A stretch of 64,000 nt of DNA from Sipunculus nudus (GCA_026874595.1 CM049311.1:45511676-45575675); one strand, 5' to 3'. Positions 48,186 to 61,084 are shown, counted from the first letter of the stretch. Translations and numbers: made by a program. The notes: a model not told the origin generated them from the sequence alone.

Positions 48186-49700
48186 TCTCTTAACTCAAGG
48201 TCTGGCACACTTAGTATATTAGTTACCAGGCATGCCACCAGATAGCACCATAAGAGAGGCACAGTGCTTTACATACCACAGTGCATCAGGACCATTAATA
48301 TCAAAATGAATTAAAGAATGATTGTAACAAAAATAATTGATTGAAATAAACACAGTATTCATCTTTAATTATTACAAATATTTCTTCAATAATTTAGTAA
48401 ATTTACATATTTTCTTTCCATTCAGTTATTAATGTCTTAGTCCTTCAAACATGCATCTGTGAATGGATATAAAATATCCTGTAACACTTCCCTAATTAAT
48501 TCTCATTTTCTTGAAAATGAAACTGCAAGATAATAATGATAATTAATGATAGTTTATATTCCCTTACCTATTCATCTGTTTCAGATTGTAAATGTCCATT
48601 TACTAATCACATTTTCATCAGATCATAACTAAAATATGTCAGATTTGAATTTCAGTATGAAATGGACACATACCAAATAGCAATACTATATTGTTTCTGA
48701 TAGTTGCTAAATTGAGATCTTATCATTACATCAGTTACTGAAAAATGGGAGTCATTTGAGTTGATGATAATAGTGAATCTATGTGAATGACAGTACATTT
48801 AAAGCACAGATTGCTAGCATTGTATTAAACAGCAGGGCACTGGTGGTTTTATTGGATGTCCTAGCTAAACATATGAGACACACAATCCACATCCAAATCA
48901 GAAATAATATCTATGAAATTACTGGTCCTCAACAACACCACTTCAGTTTCTAGGCAATGTTCTTGTGCAACATCCTGGATGTATTGATGTAGTGCCTGAA
49001 TAAGGTTAATTTACAACAAATCTTAGTTGTAGAACTGATGTTGACACCCTCCTGTGGCTTCTTTATTTAAACAACTTATTCTTCTTAGCCTTAAAACAAT
49101 CACATTTTGTCTATCATCGAGCTGTCTTGTTGTCAAGCTATGAAAAGCCCACAAATAATAACCAGTTTACCTTGGAACTTCTGACTAAACATACAGAAAA
49201 GTCCTGGAGGAATCTCAGTTAAACCTGAGTTTAGGTAACTGTGACCTATATTCTGTGAGCTGTTTTAAGCAAATCCATGATTCGGAGCACCCACACAGAC
49301 AGATTCTTCTCAGTGGCCAAGGCTATTGAACAAATATTTTGTGTTGGTTCATCAACTTAAAAAAAGTGCCTTATTTACACCTGGAATATTTTGATTGGCC
49401 CATTAACTTATTCTGAAAAATCACTTAGTTGTGGTGATAATGGTCTGTTTTAGTAAAATTTCATTCAAAATCTCAATAATCAATGCATCAGTTGTCCTGA
49501 AATTTGCCATGCGTTTTGATCTGGGATAGCCTTATTGTTGAGGAGGTAGTTGCAATATATTATAGTTTTATCCCCCCCCCCCCCCCCCATCCTTCAATAC
49601 CATCATCTGTCACCATCAGTCTTCTGTAGGATATAAAACTTCTGAAGGGATGCATAATTAAGGCCTATAGTGATCACTGTGTCAGTCTGTCCTTTTGTTC
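48186..49700. other. Stretch without recognised genes
   Basis: AT-rich sequence without a supported exon or transposon end on either strand, apart from a C run at 49573-49588. Confidence 0.5.
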
Positions 49701-50560
49701 TTCAGTCCGTCCGTCAGTGGCACTTTCTTTCATGCGCAATATCTCAACAAGAACATGCTTGATCTTTCTCATATGCACAGGGATGATTGGTACCTATGAG
49801 GACTCCATCCCTATCGAATACAGGTCTGTTCAAATTCCAATATGGCCACCAGAGCACAATTGGTCATTTTCTTTCGTGCGCGATATCTCAAGAAGAACAT
49901 GTTTGATCTTTCTCATATCTACAGGGTTGATTGGTACCCATGAGGGCTCCAAACCTTTTGAAAAACAGACCTGTCAAAATTCCGATATGGCCCCTAGAGC
50001 ACAATCGGTGTTTTTCTTTTTCGCGCGATATCTCTTCAAGAACATGCTAGATCTTTCTCTAATTCTTAGGGATGCTTGGTACCTATGAGGGCTCCATTCC
50101 CATCAAATTACACACCTGCCCAAAATCCAATATCACCACAAGACCACAATCAGAGATTTTTACTGTCATAAACATTTTCACAAACAGAATACCTTTGATC
50201 TTTTCCTAATTCACAGGGATGATTGGTGCCTATCAGGACATCCCTATCAAATTACAGACCCGCTCAAAATCCAATATGGCCACCAGAGGACGATCAGAGA
50301 TTTCGTCTCGCATGTTATGACAAAGGGACCACAATTGGAGATTTTTTTGTCACACACATTTTCACAAACAGAATACACTTGGATCTTTTTTCAATTCACA
50401 GGGATGATTAGTGTGTATGAGGACTCGCAGATTTTCACAAACAGAATACCTTTGATCTTTTCCTAATTCAATTCACAGGGATAATTGGTGCCTATAAGGA
50501 CATCCCTATTGAATTACAGACCCGTCAAAAATCAAGTATGGTGGCCAGAGTACAATCGGT
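49700..50560 (+). repeat. About 145-bp diverged tandem repeat, part of a family A-type element
   Basis: Units are marked by AACATGCTTGATCTTTCTCA near 49752, ACATGTTTGATCTTTCTCAT at 49898, ACATGCTAGATCTTTCTCTA at 50042 and a diverged ACCTTTGATCTTTTCCTAAT near 50190. Each is followed by CAGGGATGATTGGTNCCTAT and AATATGGCCACCAGAG-like sequence. The element probably ends at the CAGCTGAGCATCAAGACCCA..CACTTG terminus at 51143. Its start was not clear. Confidence 0.75.
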
Positions 50561-51143
50561 GATTTTGTATTGCACACATTATTTCAGACATATCTTCTAT
50601 AATATGATTTAAACAGTAGGATTTTTGTTCCCTCATGCATATTGTGAAAACCTGGTTCTGTTTGTCATATTTTTTCAAACTATAAACTAAACTTTTTACC
50701 AATATGTAAACTAGTCCAGCAATACCAGAAATGCCGGGCTGTTTGAGGACCATTATCCGACCACATCTAGTTTTTTTCCTGAAATTTGATATACTTATTG
50801 TATCTACCAAATCTTGGATTTGTAAGATCAAATCTGCCAATCAGTAAAATTTTTGTGAACCCCATAACTTTTGAAGTATTGCATATTTGAATGATTTAGA
50901 CTTGCAGCATTTCATGCATGTCTCAAAGAGCTTTCAAGCTCTGTGCTGTGTTGAACATATTTGTAGTACATCTTCTAACTTGACATACAGGGAGGTCCAT
51001 TAAAAATCTCCTTGGGAACCTGGATGACTAAAGCTAATATGCATGAAAGATGCTGCCACCTACATTATCTTAATAAGTTGCCTGTGCAAGGACATATTGT
51101 CAACATGTCAGTCAGCTGAGCATCAAGACCCATGGGTCACTTG

Positions 51144-52055
51144 TTAGCTCATCTGACTACTCTTAACACTTGATTATAAGTGGACCTTGTTTGTAAGTCA
51201 AGGGGAGAGTTGGATTTTAAGTGAGATATCACTGGAAAATGTTTTTACTCTTTAATTTGGAAAGACCCCAAAGTAGCAAAGATAACTGTGAATGTTCAGT
51301 GTTTAATGAAATGCAGTGTAAAATAAGATACCTTCGAGGGAAAGAATGGGAGAAAATTTGTTTGGGTACCCAAGAACTGTATGAAAAGATAGCATAAGAA
51401 TATGTCTTGTCGGGTAAATAGGAAGGGAAAATGCAGAGTGAACATTAAACCCCTCAATCCCTTGTTGTCCTAAAATTTGATATATAGTCGAGCCCGTTTA
51501 TATATGATAATAACCGGGATGTGATATTATGCGGGTTTCAACATCTGTGTCCCTTTGAGTAATAGAATAAGCATTATGTCTCACATGATATAAAATAAAT
51601 TGTCAATAAAAAAGGAAGCAGAAACAATAATTAATTTATATTGCACAACAGCATATCAAATTATGTTTGTGTGCACCTGACAATTATTTCATGTAATGTT
51701 TGTACCACGTGTAACAATAACTGATCATAATTGGATTTGCCAACAGAAAGTGTCTAGGTCACGAGGTCAAATGTCTGGAAATACGCGGCACAGTTATAAT
51801 GTTATGCGAAGGCAAATTGTTTTACTAGATAACCCTGCACCATCCCGACTCTTGCATCTTATTTTCTGGATATATTATCAATGACCAAATCTTCCATGAT
51901 AGGACTGCATGTTCGGCCAACAGGCATGGTCAAACGATTATCAAGTTCCATGGCGATTGAGGTTTTGGATCGGGTATCACTTCCAGTGCTCAAGCTCAAG
52001 CTTTTTGTGGAACTTTACAGGGGATTTCCAGCTGTAAACACCGTTAACACCTCGT
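51144..52055. other. Stretch without recognised genes
   Basis: No supported gene. A GAGCCCGTTTATA..AACCGGGATGTGATATTATGCGGG stretch near 51490 looks like a DNA transposon edge, but the partner end was not found. Confidence 0.4.
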
Positions 52056-52060
52056 GCTTC

Positions 52061-52529
52061 CAGTGCACGAAATACTTTTTTATGGTAAGGTGCACCTCAG
52101 CTTATACAACTTGGTGCACAAAGTAATTTCAAGGTGCACAAATACATTAATTAATGTTATTACAGTTCCTCTATTTTTATTACAGCTATATTATAATTTA
52201 TACACATATTTCAGAGCAGTAAAAAATAAGCTAAGGGCTTAAACCTGGTCAGAATGGAACCTTGAATAATATCCATCTAAAGAAAGGCTCTGATCCCTGA
52301 ATCTATATACATCAAGTGTCTAGTGTGACATCATGTTTTAGTGGTTATATGTCCTTGTTTGATCATCTTGACTGTCACAGCTCAGATGTGCATGTGCCTA
52401 ACGTTCCTGCAGATCTGTCCTGGTTATAGGCCTCAGGTGCACACTGTGCACCTTGCAATCATACAGCGGGTGCACAAAACTGGTTTTTGGTGCATCTGTG
52501 CACCTAGGCACCCAGTATTTTGAACACTG
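52061..52529. mobile_element. Possible short DNA transposon with GTGCAC-rich ends
   Basis: The left end is CAGTGCACGAAATACTTT. The right end, inverted, is CAGTGTTCAAAATACTGG. GCTTC stands on both sides (52056-52060 and 52530-52534). Several GGTGCAC/GTGCACC motifs occur inside. The direct repeat is only 5 bp, so the class is uncertain. Confidence 0.5.
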
Positions 52530-52534
52530 GCTTC

Positions 52535-53416
52535 ATGTAATCTCGGCAAAACGTCATTGTGGTGTAAACAGCAGCCTTGCAAAGATCATAAGTTCATTAT
52601 GTATGGCATGTGAGCGCAAACATAGCCCTTGCTAATGTACGAAGAAACGCAATGATCTGGATTTAAATGGTTTCTTAAGATGTTAATTAGCTAAGTGCCT
52701 GTGAGAGAATCCGCATGCATCACTGCACTTGTCTGCCGCGCACTGGAGGGAGATGAAATTGTTTGATACGCCTGACCAATTTCTGGCTCTTGGCCTCATT
52801 GATCTTTGTGTCGGCGTTTGATGTGATATTAATTGCAAACTGATATCACTGCCAAGGGTTCCAAGCATGACAGTAAACAGGATTATGACAATATTCAATG
52901 ATATTAAATGGTCAGATTTACCATTGTATATATAGTAAATGGTTTGGGATTCCAATTTAAGTGACAGTGAATGGGATTTTCTATTAATTGATATTGCACA
53001 AAGTGGGCTTGTCTGTACATGTAACAAGAGATCATGGATAGCTTTTTCCGGCTGAAACACATGACCAGTGTTGCTATCTACAAACCTTGCTATTTCAGCC
53101 ACCTATAATAAAATACAATACCATCTTCCCACAAATATAATTCACATTTTTTTTCATCATAAAATCTAAACTAAAAATCTAGGTTGTGTATTATACATGG
53201 AGGTACAATTTCCCAACTTTTTTCTGCCGCATTAAACATTGTTTTTGAAGGCCATAAGACCGCCAAAATATCAGCCAGTGTTGAGCAATAATAAAGGAAT
53301 TTTAAGTAAAGGAACAGTATTGGTATAATTTTCAATTAGGTAAGTTTACTTATTTATTGCTTTCATCTCAAAATACATCATATATACCTTCAGTATGGTT
53401 TGCAATCCAAGAGAAC
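52535..53416. other. Stretch without a supported gene
   Basis: A 139-codon open frame on the - strand (52683-53102) shows no recognisable domain, no codon bias visible by eye and no splice context. It is not called. Confidence 0.45.
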
Positions 53417-53418
53417 TA

Positions 53419-54808
53419 CTGTAAAATCTCCACTTAAAACCGCACTTCCGATTAAAACCGCACCCAGACTTCGCCGAAATTCCAGGTGAGACATAGCGAG
53501 GGGCTCAAATACTAAGAACCCCCCTTTAAAACCGCACCAACTTTCGCTACGGAATGATTTGACAAAAGACACAATCAAGCTATCATCTAGAAATTAACAC
53601 GCATAGGTTGCGACTCGGCCATTCCTGTCCATTTTTAAATTCCTTGGGCATTTTATTTAAACACATCAAAACTTTTTTGCAGGGTCACTCAAGCATGAAG
53701 TTTGGGAAGCCGTAAGGGCCGGTGAACCTCTGCCTGTTTATACAGATTTTATATTCCGTGCCGTATACTTGTTTGCTACTGATTTGTCATTATATTTTGG
53801 AAAAAATATTCTGCTGATCCATTTCAAGTCACTATATATTTTAATTCTAAAAATTTTTGATGAAATTTCCATTTTCTGGAATTACTCGGAAGATTCAAAT
53901 CATTTTCATACCGGTTACTTCGGTATTATCATCGTCACATCGTACGTTGACATCGCTCCATGTCACAATTTGCTGGCGCGTTTGAAACATCGCTGGTCAA
54001 CTTAACTAAATATCAAAGTAATTGAAGTTACCTTGTCGAGATACGCACGTATAGGAAACATGACGCTTGATAACGAGTGATTTTAAGGTAAAATTTAAAT
54101 GGCCAGTTGGGGTTAGCAAGTTTGTTTTCCTGAAGATGTTTCCGTGTGGGGAGCCATTTTGTCAAGGCAGTGTTCACGCAAGGCACGCTGGGACGAAATA
54201 GGTGGCTGTTCTGTTTACCACCCACCGCGTACAGCCGTTCAAAATATTCTTAGCAGAATACCAGGGCGTTTCAGCACGTGGCGGCACTCAAACTTGATTT
54301 TAAAACGATCGTCTGCCATTGTGCGACTCCTTACGATGTCAGCTTTTTATTCATTTTACGTTTTAAACAAATAATCATTGCTAAATAATGCCGCAAATGG
54401 GTTTAAAGTAGGCTTTTATTTCAATTTTGCTTGAGCATGCCCAACAAAGTGGGCCGCTGTGTGTTACAGCAGGGTTGTTGTAAACGTATTATTTGGTGAC
54501 AATTACCAAAATTTCATAACAAGTTATATATCACATGAAAACTATTCAGCAATATTTAATTTATAAATAACAAATAATCGTAAATAATACATTTACACAC
54601 GGCTCCCATGCATGCGAGACTGCTGCTAAGAACGGCCTTCGAAAGTTGCAATATTATCGCCCACTCGCCGGCCCCAAAACGATGTCTGTCAGGAAGATAT
54701 TCAGGAAACCCTTCTAGTATAAACCGCACAGTGCTTTCAGGAAATCAACCTGATTTCAAGATTTTGAATTTCTTGATTAAACCGCGGTTTTAAGTGGAGA
54801 TTTTACGG
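53419..54808 (+). mobile_element. 1.39 kb TA-flanked DNA transposon, copy 1
   Basis: The ends are CTGTAAAATCTCCACTTAAA and, inverted from the right, CCGTAAAATCTCCACTTAAA, continuing ACCGC. TA lies on both sides (53417-53418 and 54809-54810). Several more GCGGTTTTAA motifs lie inside the ends. TA duplication and a CNGTAAAA start fit pogo/Tigger-type elements. It is very similar to 61285-62686 in the opposite orientation. No transposase frame is present; short frames shared by both copies follow from DNA identity. Confidence 0.85.
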
Positions 54809-54810
54809 TA

Positions 54811-55971
54811 ATGATATGCCAACTGGAATATACATGACCATGCCGTTTGTTGACATCATTTGATACCATTGTAAGTTGGTAGATGACGCTATATATACGC
54901 AAGTATTGTAAGGGCCATGGGATATCTTTCGTGGAAAACATGCCCCATGACACACTAATTACTTTTGAAACACTTTGACCCAAGTGAGGAATACTGGTCT
55001 GAATGTGATTGCTTCCTTAGTTTTAATAAGCTTACTGGTGACAGCATCATGGTCAGATGATCAGTTATGTGACCACGGCTGGGTTGAGCTCTAGCTGTAT
55101 ATGTATGCCACACAAACGCAGTCAGGCCCCACCTTAACAATGGTAAAGGTGACACTCGTGGGAAGCACAACTGTCAAGTGTTCTCTGTGCATCCTACCAC
55201 TTGCACTTTAATTTATATCTTACATAAATCAATTCCGGTCTGATTGAGCACATTTCTTTAACAATTTACAACTAAAGGAGAATAGAATATTAGCTATGAT
55301 TACAATTGTAACGATCTGATAGCAGTGCTGGATCTAAGACACTTTGTTAAGTCGGTCTGACAGTAATTCTCAAAAGTTCACTGCCAAGGAACCAGTAATT
55401 TTTCCAGTGACTATCAGAAATACAATACACTTCCCCCACGATTCAGGTCAGAAACGGGGTGTGTATTTTACACAGGGTTACTGGTTTTTCCACCAAAATT
55501 GTGGCTCTAAATAGAGGTCAGATTATCTACGGTAGCGGATTATCTTTGCTGAATGAAGGGAACTCAAACAGTAATTAAGAGATTTAATTGACTTTAACAT
55601 GTATACAGATATTTGCCAGGACTAAATAGATTCAACTTAGGATCTTGACTTTGATGTGGGGAATGACCTTGACATTATGGTTAATGAATTCATGTGAAAG
55701 TCATTTTTTTCAGGAAAAGTAATATATGTTTATTTCAGCACATCTGCATAAAATTAAATCTAGCTGATTATTTAAATAATCTTATCTGATTATTTAACAA
55801 TAATGTTAGTTTTATATTTTTACTCATATATGGTAGCACCTTGTAGAAAACTTGAATGATAAAAAGCAAACTGACAGGGCCTGCACTGTAGAAAATGGTT
55901 TACAAAGACAACTAGGCCAGAAGCTCATCTTAAGCACCATCTGTTTATGACTGTTACTCTGGCAAGCAGCT
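54811..55971. other. Stretch without recognised genes
   Basis: No exon, RNA gene or transposon end could be supported here. Confidence 0.5.
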
Positions 55972-58900
55972 GATGGTTGCTCAGCACGGTCTGTGAATCA
56001 CTGTAATGTTGGCCAGCAGATGCTGGTTACTCATCACTGTCTGTGAGTCAATGTTACATTGGCCAGCAGATGCTGTGTTACTCAGCACTGTCTGTGAATC
56101 ATTGTAACATTTGCAAGCAGATGCTGTGTTACTCAGCACTGTCTGTGAGTCAATGTTACATTGGCCAGCAGCTGCTGTGTTACTCAGCACGGTCTGTGAA
56201 TATTTGTAACATTGGCCAGCAGATGTTGGGTTACTCAGCACTGTCTGTGAATCACTGTTACTTCAGCAAGCAGATGCTGTGTTACTCAGCACTGTCTGTG
56301 AATCACTGTTACTTCAGCAAGCAGATCCTGTGTTACTCAGCACTGTCTGTGAATCACTGTTACTTCAGCAAGCAGATGCTGTTTTACTCAGCACTGTCTG
56401 TGTATCACTATAATGTTGGCCAGCAGATGCTGCGTTGCTCAGCACGGTCTGTGATTCACTGTTACGTTGTCAAGCAGATGCTGCGTTACTCAGCACTGTC
56501 TGTGATTCACTGTTACGTTGTCCAGCAGATGCTGCGTTACTCAGCACTGTCTGTGGTTCACTGTGACTATGTCCTGCAGCTGCTGTGTTACTCAGCACTG
56601 TCTGTGATTCACAGTAACTTTGTCCAGCAGATGCTGTGTTACTCAGCACATTCTGTGATTCACTATTACGTTGGCCAGCAGATGCTGGTTACTCAGCACT
56701 ATCTGTGAGTCAATGTTACATTGGCCAGCAGATGTTGGGTTACTCAGCTTGGTCTGTGATTCACTGTAATGTTGGCCAGCAGATGCTGTGTTACTCAGCA
56801 TTGTCTGTGAGTCAATTTTACATCGGCTAGCAAATGCTGTGTTACTCAGCTCAATCTGTGATTCACTGTCACATTGGATGGCAGATGTTGGGTTACTCAG
56901 CAGGGTCTGTGAATCACTGTATTGTTGGGCAGCAGATGATGTGTTACTCAGCACAGTCTGAGTATCACTGTTACATTAGCCAGCACATGCTGTGTTACTC
57001 ACTATGATCTGTGAATCACTGTTACATTGGCCAGCAGATGCTGCATTACTAAGCTCAATCTGTGAATCACTGTTACATTGTCAGGAGATGCTGTGTTACT
57101 CAGTACTGTCTTAGAATCACTGTTACATTGGCAAGCAGATGCTGCGTTACTCAGCTCAATCTGTAAGTCACTGTTACATTGGCCAGCAGATGCTGTGTTA
57201 CTCAGCATGGTCTGTGAATCACTGTTACATTGGCCAGTAGAAGTTGTGTTACTCAACACGGTCTGTGCATTACTGTTATGTTGGCCAGCAGATGCTGCTT
57301 TACTCAGCACTGTCTGTGAATCAATGTTACATTGGCCAGTAGAAGTTGTGTTACTCAGCATGGTCTGTGCATCACTGTTACGTTGGCCAATAGATGCTGC
57401 TTTACTCAGCACTGTCTGTGAATCACTGTTACATTGGCCAGTAGAAGTTGTGTTTCTCAGCACGGTCTGTGAATCACTGTTACATTGTCCAGCAGATGCT
57501 GTGTTACTCAGCACGGTCTGTGAATCACTGTTACTTCAGCAAGCAGATGCTGTGTTACTCAGCACTGTCTGTGAATCACTGTTACTTCAGCAAGCGGATT
57601 CTGGGTTACTCAGCACTGTCTGTGAATCACTGTTACATTGTCCAGCAGATGCTGTGTTACTCAGCACGGTCTGTGAATCACTGTTACTTCAGCAAGCAGA
57701 TGCTGTGTTACTCAGAACGGTCTGTGAATCACTGTTACACTGGCCAGCAGATGCTGTGTTTCTCAGAACGGTATGTGAATCACTGTTACTTCGGCAAGCA
57801 GATGCTGTGTTACTCAGCACGATTGTGAATCACTGTTACTTTGGCCAGCAGATGCTGCTTTCCTCAGCGCTGTCTGTGAATCACTGTTACATTAGCCAGC
57901 AGATGCTGTGTTACTCAGCACTGTCGGTGAATCACTATTACTTTGGCAAGCAGCTGCTGTGTTACTCAGCATGATCTGTGAATCACTGTTATGTTGGCCA
58001 GCAGATGCTGCTTTACTCAGCACTGTCTGTGAATCACTGTTACATTGGCCAGTAGAAGTTGTGTTACTCAGCACTGTCTGTGAATCACTGTTACATTGTC
58101 CAGCAGATGCTGTGTTACTCAGCACGGTCTGTGAATCACTGTTACTTCAGCAAGCAGATGCTGTGTTACTCAGCACTGTCTGTGAATCACTGTTACTTCA
58201 GCAAGCGGATTCTAGGTTACTCAGCACTGTCTGTGAATCACTGTTACATTGTCCAGCAGATGCTGTGTTACTCAGCACGGTCTGTGAATCACTGTTACTT
58301 CAGCAAGCAGATGTTGTGTTACTCAGAACAGTCTGTGAATCACTGTTACATTGGCCAGCAGATGCTGTGTTATTCAGAACGGTCTGTGAATCACTGTTAC
58401 TTCGGCAAGCAGATGCTGTGTTACTCAGCACGATTGTGAATCACTGTTACTTTGGCCAGCAGATGCTGCTTTACTCAGCACTGTCTGTGAATCACTGTTA
58501 CATTAGCCAGCAGATGCTGTGTTACTCAGCACTGTCGGTGAATCACTATTACTTCGGCAAGCAGCTGCTGTGTTACTCAGCATGATCTGTGAATCACTGT
58601 TATGTTGGCCAGCAGATGCTGCTTTACTCAGCACTGTCTGTGAATCACTGTTACATTGGCCAGTAGAAGTTGTGTTACTCAGCACTGTCTGTGAATCACT
58701 GTTACATTGTCCAGCAGATGCTGTGTTACTCAGCACGGTCTGTGAATCACTGTTACTTCAGCAAGCAGATGCTGTGTTACTCAGCACTGTCTGTGAATCA
58801 CTGTTACTTCAGCAGGCGGATTCTGGGTTACTCAGCACTGTCTGTGAATCACTGTTACATTGTCCAGCAGATGCTGTGTTACTCAGCACAGTCTGTGAAT

Positions 58901-59483
58901 CACTGTTACTTCAGCAAGCAGATGCTGTGTTACTCAGAACGGTCTGTGAATCACTGTTACATTGGCCAGCAGATGCTGTGTTTCTCAGAACGGTCTGTGA
59001 ATCACTGTTACTTCGGCAAGCAGATGCTGTGTTACTCAGCACGATTGTGAATCACTGTTACTTTGGCCAGCAGATGCTGCGTAACTCAGCACTGTCTGTG
59101 AATCACTGTTACATTAGCCAGCAGATGCTGTGTTACTCAGCACTGTCGGTGAATCACTATTACTTCGGCAAGCAGCTGCTGTGTTACTCAGCATGATCTG
59201 TGAATCACTGTTATGTTGGCCAGCAGATGCTGTGTTACTCAGCACTGTCTGTGAATCACTGTTATATTAATTGGTCAGCAGATGCTGTGTTACTCGGAAC
59301 TGTCTGTGAATCACTGTTACTTCTGCAAGCATGTTCATGCGTTACTCAGCACTGTCTGTGCATCACTGTTACATTGGCCAGCAGATGCTGTTTTACTCAG
59401 AACGGTCTGTGAATCACTGTTACATTGGCCAGCAGATGCTGCGTTACTCAGCATGGTCCGTGAATCACTGTTATGTTGGCATC
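55972..59483. repeat. Minisatellite, 51-bp unit, about 69 copies
   Basis: The unit is CAGATGCTGTGTTACTCAGC, then ACTGTCTGTGAATCACTGTT, then ACATTGGCCAG or ACTTCAGCAAG. The period of 51 is a multiple of 3 and the unit lacks stops in several frames. This produces long repetitive open frames on both strands (up to 298 codons on +, 170 on -), with 17-residue repeats such as MLCYSALSVNHCYFSKQ. From about 57240 to 59240 the units form higher-order repeats of 611 bp. Read as non-coding. Confidence 0.95.
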
Positions 59484-59913
59484 TTGACCAAGTGTTTTGC
59501 AACTACTGTCATTGAAATTTCTATTGTAGAATTTTTATCAGACACTTTCATGCACAAAGTGTGTTCTTGTCCATGTGCAAATTGTACTGAGAGGTGGTAG
59601 AATCATAGCTGAAGTATGCATTTTACATTAATCCACCGGTAAAGCCTGAGCAGTGTATCTTCATATGGCTGTAAGTGTACTTCAGACTGGTTGTTAAATA
59701 TACCACCAGATTGTGACAAATATAATTTACTTCAGTCTCCTATATACATATATACATGCTGTATGTTATTACTGGCTGTTTTGCTGTTTATTTTTATTCC
59801 TGGATATTGTGGCAGCTCAGAACTAAGACTTAGGGTACTGGACATCCTGTACCAGTACTAACACAAACCTGTGATTGTTAGGTAAGTTGAAGTATAACTT
59901 TAGTAATTGTCAC

Positions 59914-59919
59914 TTTATT
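59914..59919 (-). terminator. Poly(A) signal of the GPCR gene
   Basis: AATAAA on the - strand lies 36 bases after the GPCR stop codon. It is the first such hexamer downstream; a further one lies near 59790. Confidence 0.6.
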
Positions 59920-59954
59920 TATATAACGGTTGATGCATTGTTCTGTTTGATGGT

Positions 59955-60947
59955 TCAGCATATAGACTCTATAGGTTCAAGTGGTGTGGAAGCTCCTGGG
60001 TCTGACTCCTCTTTGTGGCGTAACCTTTGCCACACTGCAATAAAGTTGTCTTTAATATTTCTGAAGAACATTTTGTATGCTGTGAAAACATTAACCATCC
60101 GCACACCATAAATAATTGGGGCTGCGATGAAATTTAGAAGGATTGCACTTAGTGTGACAGCTTGGCCAATCAGCAGTTTTTCACTTTGTGTTTTGCCACT
60201 TGAGGTCTCTATATGCTTAAGGACTAAGAACGGTAACCAGCTAAGTAAAAACATTAAGATAAGTATGAGTCCAGTAGTAATCCCTCGTCGTGACTTGGGT
60301 GGGCTGTGGCCATGCGATCCTGCTAGTGGTTGGATAATGAGTAAGATCAAGAGGTACATGACCAAGTTGAAAACTGTGACAGCTACACAGATGCTAATGC
60401 TTATCAGAGTAGCTATCTTTGTATGCTGGAAAACATCCTCACAAAATGTCAAACGGTAATCTGGAGTGATAAGAGCTGTAAAGAAATGCGAGTGTCCAGT
60501 TATTATGGCCACCATCCAAAATGCATTGAGTGTGATCCAGATGCAGCGCTTCTTCAGCAGTGTTTCATACTTGATTGGCATGTAAGTTGCAATCAGGTGA
60601 CTCGAGGCCAAGAAAACCAGTGTAAAACCAAAAGCATTATGTGTAGTTAGTTGGATTCCACTTTCAATTTCCCATTGGCAGGCATTTGGTGGCATGTACA
60701 TTATCAGTACACACCATGGTGCCAGCAACGACACAATGGCTGTGTTACTTAAGATCTGCATAGGCACTGTGACCTTTAGCACAACACGATAGATGACCCA
60801 CAGTGACATCACATTCATAAGCATCACTGTTATTGACAGCATGATGTGCAGAGCCTGGAAGAATTTCCACACAGGCTCATAAGTAAGGTCCGCAATCCCA
60901 TGTTGTCTGGCTGTAAGCCTGGCTACCTTAGATAAGTTTGTGTCCAT
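59955..60947 (-). CDS. Rhodopsin-like (class A) G protein-coupled receptor, orphan
   Basis: An uninterrupted 330-residue frame with seven hydrophobic segments at about 29-54, 62-85, 96-122, 135-158, 177-205, 222-245 and 259-283. Cys90 and Cys169 sit where the TM3-ECL2 disulfide is expected. TM6 has SWLPF (usual CWxP), TM7 has APIIY (usual NPxxY), and the TM3 end has SHLIATYMP (usual DRYxAIxxP). YKMFFRNIKDNF looks like helix 8. There is no signal peptide. The start ATG lies in a good context (AAGATGG), shortly after a 3' splice site at 61027. The coding part is a single exon, as is common for class A receptors. Ligand and subfamily are not recognisable. The loss of D2.50, R3.50 and N7.49 equivalents is odd. 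It should act at the plasma membrane. Confidence 0.9.
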   Translation of the reverse strand: MDTNLSKVARLTARQHGIADLTYEPVWKFFQALHIMLSITVMLMNVMSLWVIYRVVLKVTVPMQILSNTAIVSLLAPWCVLIMYMPPNACQWEIESGIQLTTHNAFGFTLVFLASSHLIATYMPIKYETLLKKRCIWITLNAFWMVAIITGHSHFFTALITPDYRLTFCEDVFQHTKIATLISISICVAVTVFNLVMYLLILLIIQPLAGSHGHSPPKSRRGITTGLILILMFLLSWLPFLVLKHIETSSGKTQSEKLLIGQAVTLSAILLNFIAAPIIYGVRMVNVFTAYKMFFRNIKDNFIAVWQRLRHKEESDPGASTPLEPIESIC

Positions 60948-61026
60948 CTTAGTAGTCCTGCACTTAACAATCGTGAAAGGCCAATGGGGCTGACGTGAGT
61001 CAGGATCTTTGTTGCTTGAGAGTTAT
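60948..61026 (-). other. 5' UTR part of the GPCR coding exon, with 3' splice site
   Basis: On the - strand CTCTTTGTTTTTCAG precedes ATAACTCTCAAGCAAC, a strong acceptor with a T-rich tract. The 79 bases to the ATG contain no upstream ATG in good context. At least one non-coding 5' exon must therefore lie further right; it was not identified. Confidence 0.65.
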
Positions 61027-61084
61027 CTGAAAAACAAAGAGACAATTGGATAAAATAAAGGTCATGTACATGTATAAGTATACT

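Noticed and set aside
52683-53102. 139-codon - strand frame
   Set aside because: No domain, splice context or conservation could be seen; such a length can arise by chance in this much sequence.
54144-54374. Possible transposase fragment shared with 61756-61938
   Set aside because: The similarity follows from DNA identity of the two element copies; no DDE or DNA-binding motif is visible.
57448-59050. CRISPR-like array
   Set aside because: The units are direct tandem repeats without unique spacers, in a eukaryotic genome.
56043-59196. Long frames of 170 to 298 codons on both strands
   Set aside because: They are explained by a stop-poor 51-bp unit whose length is a multiple of 3; the same base loss breaks the frame in each 611-bp block.
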